The notes: generated from the sequence alone by a model not told the origin. Numbered from the stretch's first letter, positions 1 through 8,661 are shown. The stretch is 64,000 nucleotides of DNA from Rhizophagus prolifer (GCA_019425655.1 NQWY01033933.1:35137-99136); one strand, 5' to 3'. Program-made: numbers and translations.

Positions 1-350
1 ATCTGCTTCACTAAATCCAATTGTTCAGCAGACAGCATTTTGGAGCGCTTCAACATTTGTGCAAGCTGGGCAATTTTTTCATCTAGTTGTTGCATGTCTG
101 CTTTGGAAAACTCATGGCTATGTAAAATATTCCAAAGTTGATCTAACTGCTGAAATAGCACTGTATGTAAATCGTTATACACAGGCATCAATTTTTGCCG
201 AATGTGCTGTTGAATCTCAGCTTGCGCATTTTGCCAAGTGCTCAGGCTAACTTTTTGCTGTTCTATTTTATCAATCAGGCGATTCAGTTTTTTCTGCTGT
301 GCAGACGGTTCAGACCTTTGCTGCAAGCTCACTTTGAGATCAAAGGACAT
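1..350 (-). CDS. Uncharacterised coiled-coil-rich protein, N-terminal part
   Basis: The gene runs off the left edge, so only about 116 N-terminal residues are visible. They are hydrophilic and helical, rich in Gln, Lys and Leu, with no signal peptide or membrane segment. I chose the ATG at 350 because AGGTGG lies six bases upstream. An in-frame ATG at 356 touches that motif directly. Related Acinetobacter proteins are sometimes named DnaJ-like, with any J domain at the unseen C-terminus. That is recollection, not something visible here. The coding frame itself is clear. The function is not. Confidence 0.7.
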   Translation of the reverse strand, partial: MSFDLKVSLQQRSEPSAQQKKLNRLIDKIEQQKVSLSTWQNAQAEIQQHIRQKLMPVYNDLHTVLFQQLDQLWNILHSHEFSKADMQQLDEKIAQLAQMLKRSKMLSAEQLDLVKQ

Positions 351-478
351 ACTCATCCACCTGAAAAAGAAAAAAGTGTAGCAATAAATAGATGAGGAAG
401 GTAGCAAAGCATTTATTAAGTCATGATTAACCTATTCATTTTTAGAGAATACAATACGACTTAACTAAAGTTTATATC

Positions 479-1384
479 TTAAGAAATCCACCAGATCACT
501 AATGGCAAGGTTACGGCAGCACATAAGGTTTGAAAGCTAATCACAGCTGCCATAAGCTGACTATCACCACCCAAAACCTTAGTTAAAATGTATGAAGCAG
601 AAGCCGTCGGTAGCGCAAAGAAAATGACTAAAATTTGTGTTTGCAAACTTGGTAAACCAAACCACATGCAGATAGCGTAAGCCAATGCAGGTACTGCTAA
701 AAGTCGAGCAAATGTGTCTGCTGCCAATACCACAATATCTTTTTTAATTTGCATAAACTGCAAAGCTGCGCCAACACATAACAAACCTAGTGGCAAACTC
801 GACACTGAAAAAAGCTTAATAAACTGAGTAAAGCTTTCCCAAATCGGGATTTGAAGTGCATTGACCGCTGCCCCAACTACACACGATGCAATTAAAGGGT
901 TTTTAAGGAGTGCAATCAAAACAGGTTTAATTGCCATGTGTTCTTTAGAGGTTAGAGCAAGCACCGAGATAACGTTTACCAGTGGAATGCAAAGCGCCAA
1001 TAAAATTGCCAGTATTGCCATTCCTTCACTTTTAAAAAGTGAAGTCACTAAAGCCAAACCAATATAGGTATTAAAGCGAACCATACTTTGTACATGCACA
1101 CCAAAACGTGCAGGCGGTATGTGCCAAAACATTCGGAGTATGTATAAAAAGACGGTCACAGCTAAGACCACAATCAACATGGCAATAATGGCTGTACTCA
1201 AGCTTTGTAAGTCAATTTTTGCGGTTGATAGCGTACTAAAAAGCAAAGCAGGAAATAAAATATAGTAATTGAGCTTCTCTGCTCCAGCCCAAAACTCATC
1301 GCTAAAAAAACGATATTTTTTAAATAAGTATCCCGATGCAATTAATGCAACTAAGGGAAAAAGAGATAAAACAATGCTATTCAT
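479..1384 (-). CDS. AEC family (auxin efflux carrier-like) transporter
   Basis: This 301-residue integral membrane protein has about ten hydrophobic helices arranged as two blocks of five. That is the layout of the AEC/bile-acid:sodium-type permeases, and the length is normal. Bacterial members such as MdcF export or import small carboxylates, but the substrate here cannot be read from sequence. It is divergent from the LysR-type regulator at 1502, with only 117 bases between them. That gap contains repeated ACTCAT motifs, so the LysR protein probably controls it. The family call is firm. The substrate is unknown. Confidence 0.88.
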   Translation of the reverse strand: MNSIVLSLFPLVALIASGYLFKKYRFFSDEFWAGAEKLNYYILFPALLFSTLSTAKIDLQSLSTAIIAMLIVVLAVTVFLYILRMFWHIPPARFGVHVQSMVRFNTYIGLALVTSLFKSEGMAILAILLALCIPLVNVISVLALTSKEHMAIKPVLIALLKNPLIASCVVGAAVNALQIPIWESFTQFIKLFSVSSLPLGLLCVGAALQFMQIKKDIVVLAADTFARLLAVPALAYAICMWFGLPSLQTQILVIFFALPTASASYILTKVLGGDSQLMAAVISFQTLCAAVTLPLVIWWIS

Positions 1385-1434
1385 TTCTTTACTCGAGTTT
1401 TGTTGAGGCTTGCTGTTTTTGGCAATGACCTTGG

Positions 1435-1490
1435 CTTACTCATATATTAAAGATAATGAAAACTCATGATAAAATGAGTTTTTACTCATA
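1435..1490. promoter_or_regulatory. Candidate LysR operator between the AEC and lysR genes
   Basis: A perfect inverted repeat, AAACTCAT then six bases then ATGAGTTT, occupies 1460-1481. Two further ACTCAT copies lie at about 1436 and 1484. The cluster ends about 12 bases before the LysR start codon. That position suits autoregulation together with control of the divergent transporter. The motifs are seen directly. Binding is inferred. Confidence 0.5.
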
Positions 1491-1501
1491 ACAAATACAA
1501 A

Positions 1502-2386
1502 ATGACCTTTACCCAACTTGAAATTTTCGCACTCATTGCTGAACTAAAAAGCTTTACAGCTACCGCAGAAAAGCTGGGAATTTCTCAGTCAGCAGTTTCT
1601 CATGCGCTTAAATCATTAGAACAACAATGGGGCATTAACCTAATTTCAAGAACTCAAAGCGATATTGAACTGACCACGACAGGTCAGCAGTTATTGACTC
1701 ATGTAAAAGAGCTATTGAGTATTTCCGATACATTAGAAAAAGAAGTGGCTGCTATCCACGGTTTGAACGAAGGTACATTACGTATTGGCTCTTTTGGGGC
1801 ATCATCATCTATTTATCTATTACCTGCAATTTTAGAAACTTTTCGGCAGCGTTACCCCAAAATCGAGATTTATATCGATGAAGGTGAAGATAAAGAAGTT
1901 GCTCAATGGTTACTAGAACGGCGCATAGAGGTTGGTTTTCTAATTATGCCAGATGAGCGATTCGATACATTCCCTTTAATTGAAGATCGTTTTGTTGCTT
2001 TAATTCCGAATGGTTACCCGCTCGCACAGCAACTCTATATTGATCCAGCACAGCTAGAAAACTGCCCTTTTATTATGACAATGGCGGGTAGTCGACATCA
2101 GGTCGAATTAATTTTAAAAAACTTTAATGTGAAGCCAGACATCAAATTTTATGTTTCACAAATTTTGAGTATTGTGAGCATGGTTCACAACCAGTTAGGG
2201 GTGTCAATTGTGTCTGATATGGTCATTACCAAAGAGCTACTCTCACTTTATCCAAACGTAGTTAAACGCCCTTTTAAACCAAACCTTAAACGCTCTATTG
2301 GCCTTGCAGTAAAAAATAAAAAACACATCAGTCCAGCCGTAAAAGCATTTATAGAACTTGCTCAAGAGGTTTGGTCTAATCAATAA
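1502..2386 (+). CDS. LysR family transcriptional regulator
   Basis: The 294-residue product has the standard LysR layout. A winged helix-turn-helix fills residues 1-60, where TATAEKLGISQSAVSHALKS is the recognition-helix region. A periplasmic-binding-protein-like effector domain follows from about residue 90 to the end. Length is typical. The gene starts next to a palindromic repeat and is divergent from the AEC transporter, the usual arrangement for a LysR regulator and its target. The effector is unknown, perhaps a carboxylate or amino acid moved by the neighbour. No Shine-Dalgarno sequence is obvious before the ATG. Confidence 0.92.
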   Translation: MTFTQLEIFALIAELKSFTATAEKLGISQSAVSHALKSLEQQWGINLISRTQSDIELTTTGQQLLTHVKELLSISDTLEKEVAAIHGLNEGTLRIGSFGASSSIYLLPAILETFRQRYPKIEIYIDEGEDKEVAQWLLERRIEVGFLIMPDERFDTFPLIEDRFVALIPNGYPLAQQLYIDPAQLENCPFIMTMAGSRHQVELILKNFNVKPDIKFYVSQILSIVSMVHNQLGVSIVSDMVITKELLSLYPNVVKRPFKPNLKRSIGLAVKNKKHISPAVKAFIELAQEVWSNQ

Positions 2387-2548
2387 TTTAGTCAGAATTT
2401 AATTCGTTTTATATTTTAATAACGAACTCATTTAGGTCGTTTTACAACCAAATTAGATGACTTTTATCATAAAAATGTGCCATAACAGCCTATTTTAAGC
2501 AAATTAACGCACCATTTATCGCCATAAATTAATTTTACAATCCAAATT

Positions 2549-2564
2549 GGTGCGCTTATTGCAT
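2549..2564 (+). promoter_or_regulatory. Candidate sigma-54 (RpoN) promoter for amtB
   Basis: TGGTGCGCTTATTGCA matches the -24/-12 pattern TGGCACG-N4-TTGC with the required GG-to-GC spacing and two mismatches in the -24 element. It lies about 100 bases before the amtB start. GGTGC/GCACC half-sites, resembling NtrC half-sites, occur at about 2508 and 2631. Nitrogen-limitation control of amtB by RpoN and NtrC is well established in Proteobacteria. Here it is inferred. Confidence 0.5.
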
Positions 2565-2662
2565 ATTCACTTTTATGCAATTGAGTTTGTTTCGACAAAC
2601 TTAGGTTTTTAGATTCCTTAAATCTATTTTGGTGCAATTTACAGACCCAGATTTGTTCCAAA

Positions 2663-3880
2663 ATGGAATTTAGCACTTTTTTCGAGCATGCTATGCAAAA
2701 TGTAGATCTATTTTTCTTATTACTTGGTGCAGTTTTGGTTCTAGCCATGCACGCAGGTTTTGCATTCTTGGAACTTGGTACAGTTCGCCACAAAAATCAG
2801 GTGAACGCGCTTAGTAAAATTCTGACTGACTTTGCCCTCTCTGCCATCGCCTATTTCTTTGTTGGCTACTATATCTCTTATGGTCAGCATTTCTTCCATG
2901 ACGGCACAGCCCTAGCAAGTGATCATGGCTACAACCTTATGCGTTGTTTCTTTTTACTTACTTTTGCTGCGGCAATTCCTGCGATTATTTCAGGTGGTAT
3001 TGCTGAACGCGCCAAAATGCGTTCACAAGCGATCGCAACGCTCGCTTTAGTTGGTCTGGTTTATCCTTTTTTTGAAGGAATGGTCTGGAATGGTAACTAC
3101 GGTCTACAAAAGTGGTTAGAAACAACCTTTGGTGCAGCTTTTCATGACTTTGCTGGTTCAGTCGTTGTCCATGCTATGGGCGGTTGGATCGCACTTGCTG
3201 CGGTTATTTTATTAGGTGCTCGTTCTGGTCGTTATAAGAAAGATGGTCGTGTAAGTGCTCACCCTCCTTCTTCAATTCCATTTTTGGCACTTGGCTCATG
3301 GATTCTAATTGTGGGCTGGTTTGGCTTTAATGTAATGAGTGCTCAACGCCTTGATGCCATTTCTGGCCTAGTCGCTATTAATTCACTCATGGCAATGGTG
3401 GGCGGAACCATTACCGCAAATGCAATTGGAAAAAATGACCCAGGTTTCTTACATAACGGCCCACTTGCAGGTTTAGTTGCAATCTGTGCGGGTTCTGACA
3501 TTGTTCACCCTATTAGTGCACTTGTGATCGGTGGTGCAGCTGGTGCAATGTTTGTGTACCTATTTACCTATACTCAAAATAAACTCAAGGTGGATGATGT
3601 ACTAGGTGTATGGCCATTACATGGTGTTTGCGGCGCATTCGGTGGTATTGCCGTAGGTTTATTTGGTCAAAAGTGGCTGGGTGGTTTAGGCGGCGTATCT
3701 TTCATTTCTCAGTTGATTGGAACAGCACTCGCTATTGCCATTGCACTCGCTGGTGGCTTTATTGTTTATGGCTTACTTAAAGCGACCATTGGTATTCGTT
3801 TATCTCAAGAAGATGAGTTTAGAGGTGCAGATTTATCTATTCATAAAATCTCTGCCAACTCTGAAGAAGGTATGTTTTAA
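2663..3880 (+). CDS. amtB: Ammonium transporter (Amt/AmtB family)
   Basis: This 405-residue inner-membrane channel conducts ammonium/ammonia. About eleven hydrophobic helices are visible. The twin pore histidines that define the family are H170 (in DFAGSVVVHAMGG) and H320 (in VWPLHGVCGAFGG). GGIAERAKMR near residue 111 is another Amt signature. No cleavable signal peptide is evident, so the N-terminus begins directly with the first helix. The PII gene glnK, often placed beside amtB, is absent. The neighbours are a LysR regulator and a PAP2 phosphatase. No strong Shine-Dalgarno precedes the ATG at 2663, and an in-frame ATG at 2693 is possible. A sigma-54-like promoter lies upstream. Confidence 0.93.
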   Translation: MEFSTFFEHAMQNVDLFFLLLGAVLVLAMHAGFAFLELGTVRHKNQVNALSKILTDFALSAIAYFFVGYYISYGQHFFHDGTALASDHGYNLMRCFFLLTFAAAIPAIISGGIAERAKMRSQAIATLALVGLVYPFFEGMVWNGNYGLQKWLETTFGAAFHDFAGSVVVHAMGGWIALAAVILLGARSGRYKKDGRVSAHPPSSIPFLALGSWILIVGWFGFNVMSAQRLDAISGLVAINSLMAMVGGTITANAIGKNDPGFLHNGPLAGLVAICAGSDIVHPISALVIGGAAGAMFVYLFTYTQNKLKVDDVLGVWPLHGVCGAFGGIAVGLFGQKWLGGLGGVSFISQLIGTALAIAIALAGGFIVYGLLKATIGIRLSQEDEFRGADLSIHKISANSEEGMF

Positions 3881-3889
3881 TTCAGCGAT

Positions 3890-3921
3890 TATGAAGCAGG
3901 ATTTAAATATCCTGCTTCATA
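3890..3921 (+). terminator. Hairpin after amtB
   Basis: A near-perfect palindrome, TATGAAGCAGGAT paired with ATCCTGCTTCATA, begins ten bases after the amtB stop. No T-run follows, so it may be a 3' stabilising hairpin rather than an efficient intrinsic terminator. Confidence 0.5.
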
Positions 3922-4070
3922 CTGCGCTATATAAGTAAAACTTCTTAAATAAAAACACTAATTATTGATTAAAAAATATTCTTTTAAGTCTTTATTTAAT
4001 CAATTTAGAATATTGAAAAATATATTAATTTTAATATTATCTTAAGATTTATAGATGAAATATTAAATAG

Positions 4071-4087
4071 TTTAAGAACAATTTAAG
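4071..4087 (+). promoter_or_regulatory. Candidate PmrA box upstream of the PAP2 phosphatase
   Basis: TTTAAG-AACAA-TTTAAG is a direct repeat with a five-base spacer, matching the PmrA box pattern YTTAAK-N5-YTTAAK. Ten bases downstream is TGTAAT, a plausible -10. The coding start is at 4140. Read on its own coding strand, the pmrC promoter has the same half-sites, spacer length and distance to a -10-like hexamer. The match is seen directly. Regulation by PmrA is inferred. Confidence 0.6.
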
Positions 4088-4139
4088 TTTTATTTTATGT
4101 AATGCCTTCAATTCACGCTTAAATTGATGTTACAACACA

Positions 4140-4838
4140 ATGAATCAACAAAAACATTTTTTTCAGCTTCAGCTTATTTTTCTTACCATCAGTTTTTTTA
4201 TACTTTTATTTGTATTTCCAGTGGGTGGAAAAATTGATATGTATCTTATCCAACCTTGGATTGATTCAACTGGTCAATTTTTTAATCGGGAAAATTGGTA
4301 TCTTGAAAGACTTAATCATCAAATCGTAAAAGATATTATTACTGCGGTTTATATTATATTTTTTGGCCTCTGGCTTGCTTCATTTAAAGTAGAAAAGCTA
4401 AAAATATATCGCTGGCAATATGGTTATATGTTCTTTGTCAGTATGATCGGTAGCGGTGTTGTTGGTCTACTCAAGTCACAATCTGCTCATGCCTGCCCTT
4501 GGAATATGGTTCATCCTAACAGTTTAGGTGGCTATATTTGGGACTTCACGGCGAAACACGGACATTGTTTCCCGGGTGGTCATGCTAGTGCTGGTTTTAT
4601 CATCATGACTGGTTATTTTGTTTATCGCCTTGAACAACCTAAACGTGCTTACTTTTATTTAATTGCAGGCATTTTATTGGGTTTTATGATGGGCTGGGCA
4701 CAAATGATGCGAGGAGCACATTTTCTGAGTCATAACTTATGGACTGGTTGGGTCGTTTGGGCAGTCAATATTTTATTTTATACGATTTGTATTCATCGCT
4801 TTGAGTTCGAAAAACAATTAAAACAAGAGCTTAGTTAA
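4140..4838 (+). CDS. PAP2 family membrane phosphatase
   Basis: This 232-residue protein has about five or six membrane helices and the PAP2 catalytic signatures. FPGGHASAGF near residues 145-155 corresponds to the PSGH motif. RGAHFLSHNLW near residue 195 supplies the last active-site histidine. Family members remove phosphate from lipid or sugar-lipid phosphates on the periplasmic face. The gene is convergent with pmrB: the two stop codons overlap by four bases and share a bidirectional hairpin. A PmrA-type box lies upstream, which suggests a role in lipid A or undecaprenyl phosphate metabolism alongside PmrC. The substrate is not provable here. The ribosome binding site is weak. Confidence 0.85.
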   Translation: MNQQKHFFQLQLIFLTISFFILLFVFPVGGKIDMYLIQPWIDSTGQFFNRENWYLERLNHQIVKDIITAVYIIFFGLWLASFKVEKLKIYRWQYGYMFFVSMIGSGVVGLLKSQSAHACPWNMVHPNSLGGYIWDFTAKHGHCFPGGHASAGFIIMTGYFVYRLEQPKRAYFYLIAGILLGFMMGWAQMMRGAHFLSHNLWTGWVVWAVNILFYTICIHRFEFEKQLKQELS

Positions 4839-4850
4839 GCTCTTGTTTCA
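4821..4850. terminator. Bidirectional terminator shared by the PAP2 gene and pmrB
   Basis: The arms AACAAGAGCTTA and TAAGCTCTTGTT form a stem that contains the stop codons of both convergent genes. It has A/T-rich flanks on both sides, so it can serve both directions. Confidence 0.65.
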
Positions 4851-6175
4851 TTTACATGTAGTACTTTAGGTAACTTCACTAAAACAGAAAGACCACCAAG
4901 CTCTAAACTCTTGTCGAGACTTAAAGTTCCACCAAGTCTTTGAGTTGCACGGTCTACAATTGATAAACCTAAACCACTTCCTACTTCCAGATGGTGGTGT
5001 ACTCGATAAAAACGTTTAAGTACCTTATCGTAATTTTCAGGGTCTATACCTGCACCACTATCTTCAATTTGAATACATGCGTAGTTATCTGGGTCGGTAT
5101 AAACTGAAATGTTAATAACGCCTTGATGCGGTGTGTATTTAATCGCATTATCAATTAAGTTAAAAATAATCGAATGCACAGTAGGTTCAATACTATGCAT
5201 CTCAACAGGATCATTTCTCACAAAGCCTAAATCGATTTCTTTTTGCATGGCTAAATTAACTAACTGCTCAACGCAATTTAAAGCCACATCGTTAAGCTGA
5301 AAATAGCCTGTAGGTTCAACCATACTAAGCGTTACATCTTGCTTTGCCAGTGCCAAAAGCTGTGTAACCAGATGCTGAATACGTGCCAATCCCTTGCTTA
5401 AGTTGTGCAACGACTCATGTTCAGGAAACTGACTTAGCAAAATCTTGGTTTGTAAGTTCAGTGCAGTAACAGGTGTTCGTAATTCATGAGCAGCATCTGC
5501 AATGAATTGCTTCTGTTCATTTTGTGCTTTAGAAATACGGTCGAACAGACGATTCATTTCATCAATGGTAGGCAAAAGCTCCTGAGGATAATTATGCACC
5601 TCAATTGGTGTCAATTCCTCAGAATCTCGTTCCATTAACTCATTTTTAAAATCATCTATTGGTTTTAAACCACGACTAATAATAGCGGCCAAGGCAAATA
5701 TCGCAAAAGGTAAAATAATTAAATAAGGAATGAACATGCTGCCCGCAAGCTCCCATGCGAAAGCTTCACGAACACGTTCTTGTTGACTCACCTGAATTTG
5801 ATAGTCTTTTAACGGTAGAACATATGTTCGGACTACACCCTCAGCGGTTTTATGTGAATAAAACCCAGCTTGCTCGACAGGAGGAACCAATAAGTGCAGA
5901 TGATGAGATAAATTAGCCTGATCTTTATAAGCCCAGATATCTAAAAATAAATCTTCTTCGTGGTAAGTTCGATGTAAGTCAAACTTGCTACTTACTGCTT
6001 TTAAGGGGTACTCAGCCGTTCTTTCGGCTAAGTACTGCATTTGAGTATCTAAAATTTCATCGACTTCTTGAAGTGCAACCTTATATGCACTAAAAATCAA
6101 AATACAACCTAAGATCACACTGAAGATTGAGGTGCCCCAAATCAGTCGCTTTTTTAGTGAATAATGCACGTTCAT
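4835..6175 (-). CDS. pmrB: Two-component sensor histidine kinase PmrB
   Basis: PmrB senses envelope signals (acid, metals, cationic peptides) and phosphorylates PmrA. The visible order is a membrane helix (about 10-30), a periplasmic domain (about 31-140), a second helix (about 145-168), a HAMP-like linker starting SRGLKPIDDF, an H-box AADAAHELRTPVTAL with H230, an N-box IFNLIDNAIKYTP, and G-boxes IEDSGAGID and GSGLGLSIV. Starting at ATG 6175 gives 446 residues. The in-frame GTG at 6169 gives the 444 residues usually quoted for Acinetobacter PmrB, making the histidine H228. It is the last gene of pmrCAB. All catalytic motifs are intact. Polymyxin phenotype cannot be predicted from this reading. 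Confidence 0.95.
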   Translation of the reverse strand: MNVHYSLKKRLIWGTSIFSVILGCILIFSAYKVALQEVDEILDTQMQYLAERTAEYPLKAVSSKFDLHRTYHEEDLFLDIWAYKDQANLSHHLHLLVPPVEQAGFYSHKTAEGVVRTYVLPLKDYQIQVSQQERVREAFAWELAGSMFIPYLIILPFAIFALAAIISRGLKPIDDFKNELMERDSEELTPIEVHNYPQELLPTIDEMNRLFDRISKAQNEQKQFIADAAHELRTPVTALNLQTKILLSQFPEHESLHNLSKGLARIQHLVTQLLALAKQDVTLSMVEPTGYFQLNDVALNCVEQLVNLAMQKEIDLGFVRNDPVEMHSIEPTVHSIIFNLIDNAIKYTPHQGVINISVYTDPDNYACIQIEDSGAGIDPENYDKVLKRFYRVHHHLEVGSGLGLSIVDRATQRLGGTLSLDKSLELGGLSVLVKLPKVLHVNETRA

Positions 6176-6194
6176 GAAGTCCCGAAATCTTAAA

Positions 6195-6869
6195 TTATGA
6201 TTGACCTAAACGGTAACCCAACCCTCGGATCGTTCGAATAAAGTCTTTACCCAACTTTGCTCTTAAATGATGGACATATACTTCAATAGTGTTGCTAGTC
6301 ACATCACTATCAAAATCATATAACTTATCTTCCAAATTAGCTTTCGAGAAAATTTTATTTGGATGACTCATAAGCGGAATCAGAATTGCCCACTCGCGGT
6401 TTGATAAATCAATACGTTGCCCTTTAAATGTTGCAATATGCTGTTCAACATTTAAAACCAGATCACCACTTTCTAAGAGTTGATCTTGGCTCGCAAGTTG
6501 AGCCTCTACCCCTGTACGGCGTAATAACGCATGAATGCGAGCGAGTAACTCATCGAACTCATAAGGCTTAATTAAATAATCATCTGCTCCCAGATTTAAA
6601 CCATCAACACGGTTTTGCAACTGGTCACGCGCAGAGATAATCAAGACTGGTGTAGCTGCTCTTTGACGGATCTGCTTTAACACCTGCATACCATCCATCA
6701 TTGGCAAGCCTAAGTCTAAAAGAATGAGATCAAACTTATTCTTTGCCAGTTGGGCCAAACCATCTAAACCGTTATTGACCCATTCCACCTCGAATTGATG
6801 ATATTGCAGCAACGTAGTCGTTGACTCTGCAATCATAAAATCATCTTCAATCATCAAGATTTTTGTCAT
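6195..6869 (-). CDS. pmrA: Two-component response regulator PmrA
   Basis: PmrA is the OmpR/PhoB-class activator of pmrC and of its own operon. The 224-residue product has a receiver domain at 1-115, with acidic pocket D9/D10, phospho-acceptor D52 in LILLDLGLP and the conserved Lys in YLIKPYEFDEL. A winged-helix DNA-binding domain fills about 130-224 and ends TIRGLGYRLG. I start at 6869 (MTKILMIEDD) because the longer frame to 6902 overlaps pmrC and adds residues outside the receiver fold. The pmrC stop is 14 bases upstream and pmrB starts about 20 bases downstream, which fits one operon. Candidate binding sites in this window lie at 8583-8599 and 4071-4087. Confidence 0.95.
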   Translation of the reverse strand: MTKILMIEDDFMIAESTTTLLQYHQFEVEWVNNGLDGLAQLAKNKFDLILLDLGLPMMDGMQVLKQIRQRAATPVLIISARDQLQNRVDGLNLGADDYLIKPYEFDELLARIHALLRRTGVEAQLASQDQLLESGDLVLNVEQHIATFKGQRIDLSNREWAILIPLMSHPNKIFSKANLEDKLYDFDSDVTSNTIEVYVHHLRAKLGKDFIRTIRGLGYRLGQS

Positions 6870-6883
6870 GTTATAGGCTCGCT

Positions 6884-8533
6884 TTAGTTTACATTGGCAC
6901 AAGAGTGCAACATGTCGAGTTGAGGGTTGATGACCTGAGTTTTTACATCCAACAAACTTAACAAACTTGGGAATAAATTATCCTGACTTAACTTTTGTTT
7001 GGTTTGTTTGTTTAAACAATTTACTTGAGCAAGATTATGTTGTTTCCAACCATCAGAGAACCACATAATCATTGGGATATGTGTTTGTTGGCTCGGTGCG
7101 ATTGAATACGGTGAACCATGTAAATACATACCATGTTCACCAGTAGACTCACCATGATCAGATAAATACCAGAAACCTGTTTGATAATTCGATACTTCTT
7201 TTAAAGTATTAATCATTTGGTTCAATACATGGTCTGTATATACGATTGTATTATCATAAGTATTTACGAGTTCAGCTGGCGAGCAACCCTGTATCGCGTT
7301 GGTATCACAAGTTGGTTTAAATGGTTGGAACCCATCAGGTGCACGCTTGTAATATGCTGGCCCATGGCTACCCATCTGATGTAATATAACTAAACGTGGA
7401 CGCTTATCATCTTTTGGAATAGAAGCCAAATACTGTTTTAAGCTATCAACCAGAATGCCATCAAGACATTCATCATCTTTACACCACTTTTGCTTTAACT
7501 CTTCTGGAATTTGATATTGTTCAACGCGATCGCATGCACCTTTACAACCTGAGTTATTATCAATCCAAGTCACTTGATAGCCTGCACGTTTAGCAATATC
7601 CAGTAATCCTTCGCGGTGACCCGCTAATTGCTCATCATAATCAGCACGTGACATACCAGAGAACATACATGGCACAGAAACTGCTGTTGCCGTACCACAT
7701 GAAGTCACTTGTGAAAAGTTTAAAATATCTTGTTTAGAAAGCTCTGGATTTGTATTTTTGGCATAACCATTAAGCGAGAAGCTTTCAGCACGTGCGGTTT
7801 CACCCACTACAAGCACCATAAGCTTAGGTAAATCTTTCTGAGTTTGTTGCACTTGATGAGCATCTTCACCATATTTCACAAGTGGAAGATTTTTCTTAGG
7901 TGCTTTTTTACGGTAATAAGACATGACCGAAGAAATGGTATTCTGAGGTGATATCATTCCTTTTAAGTCACGATGCTCTCTAAATATTGCTGCAAAATCG
8001 ACATAATAAGTAAACAGCAAACCACCTACGACCGCAAATGCAAGAGCAATTGAAAGTACTTTTTTAAGTAAAAGCGGAAGTATTTTTTCTGATTTTAGTT
8101 TGACCTGAGTAATCAAAAATATAGGTAAAACAACAAAGAAAATAGTCCAGAGTGCAAAACGCAAAGAAAGTAAATCTGTAGCTTCAGAGACATCTGTTTG
8201 TACGATATTTTGAATTTGGTCAGGTGAAACAATCACGCCCAAAGTATTTACAAAATATGAGCTAAATCCACCAATAAATACCAACAAAATGGCAAAAAAT
8301 TTGGCTGTCCATTTCCAGTTTAAAATTTGTAAAGCTGCATAATAGATAGCAACAACAATCACTACGGTAGCCGCTAAAAATAAGGTTGCTTTTATACCTA
8401 AATATGGTGTTAATAAGTGAACTTTCTTATAAAAACCAATATTTAGAATTGCTCCTAACCAAATGGCTATAATGACGTTGAACATAAACAGGGAAATCTG
8501 CTTATTTCTTAATTTAGAAAAAAAACTCAGCAT
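6884..8533 (-). CDS. pmrC: Lipid A phosphoethanolamine transferase PmrC (EptA family)
   Basis: PmrC adds phosphoethanolamine to lipid A on the periplasmic face of the inner membrane, lowering surface charge and polymyxin binding. The 549-residue protein has five N-terminal membrane helices (to about residue 190) and a C-terminal alkaline-phosphatase-fold sulfatase domain. LVVGETARAESFSLNGY contains the catalytic Thr of the GETARA motif. WYLSDHGESTGEHGMYLHG carries metal ligands, and several Cys pairs suggest periplasmic disulfides. It is the first gene of pmrCAB, and its promoter has a TTTAAG-N5-TTTAAG direct repeat. Length and motifs are complete. Confidence 0.95.
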   Translation of the reverse strand: MLSFFSKLRNKQISLFMFNVIIAIWLGAILNIGFYKKVHLLTPYLGIKATLFLAATVVIVVAIYYAALQILNWKWTAKFFAILLVFIGGFSSYFVNTLGVIVSPDQIQNIVQTDVSEATDLLSLRFALWTIFFVVLPIFLITQVKLKSEKILPLLLKKVLSIALAFAVVGGLLFTYYVDFAAIFREHRDLKGMISPQNTISSVMSYYRKKAPKKNLPLVKYGEDAHQVQQTQKDLPKLMVLVVGETARAESFSLNGYAKNTNPELSKQDILNFSQVTSCGTATAVSVPCMFSGMSRADYDEQLAGHREGLLDIAKRAGYQVTWIDNNSGCKGACDRVEQYQIPEELKQKWCKDDECLDGILVDSLKQYLASIPKDDKRPRLVILHQMGSHGPAYYKRAPDGFQPFKPTCDTNAIQGCSPAELVNTYDNTIVYTDHVLNQMINTLKEVSNYQTGFWYLSDHGESTGEHGMYLHGSPYSIAPSQQTHIPMIMWFSDGWKQHNLAQVNCLNKQTKQKLSQDNLFPSLLSLLDVKTQVINPQLDMLHSCANVN

Positions 8534-8582
8534 CTCTGGTTACTACGACCTTTTTTATGATCTTCTAATGTAAAAATTGAAA

Positions 8583-8599
8583 CTTAAAAATGACTTAAA
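8583..8599 (-). promoter_or_regulatory. Candidate PmrA box upstream of pmrC
   Basis: On the coding strand the site reads TTTAAG-TCATT-TTTAAG, a direct repeat with a five-base spacer. TACATT follows ten bases later as a possible -10. It lies 50 bases before the pmrC start. PmrA activation of pmrC is established in Acinetobacter. The exact site is read from sequence. Confidence 0.7.
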
Positions 8600-8661
8600 T
8601 ACTAGAATGATCGGTATAAACCATTTTTAAGCGCTTAGTGTTATTTAACTCAACTACAAAT

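Noticed and set aside
4835-8533. pmrCAB as a marker of colistin resistance
   Set aside because: The locus is an intrinsic chromosomal one. All motifs are intact, and I cannot tell resistance substitutions from natural species variation by reading.
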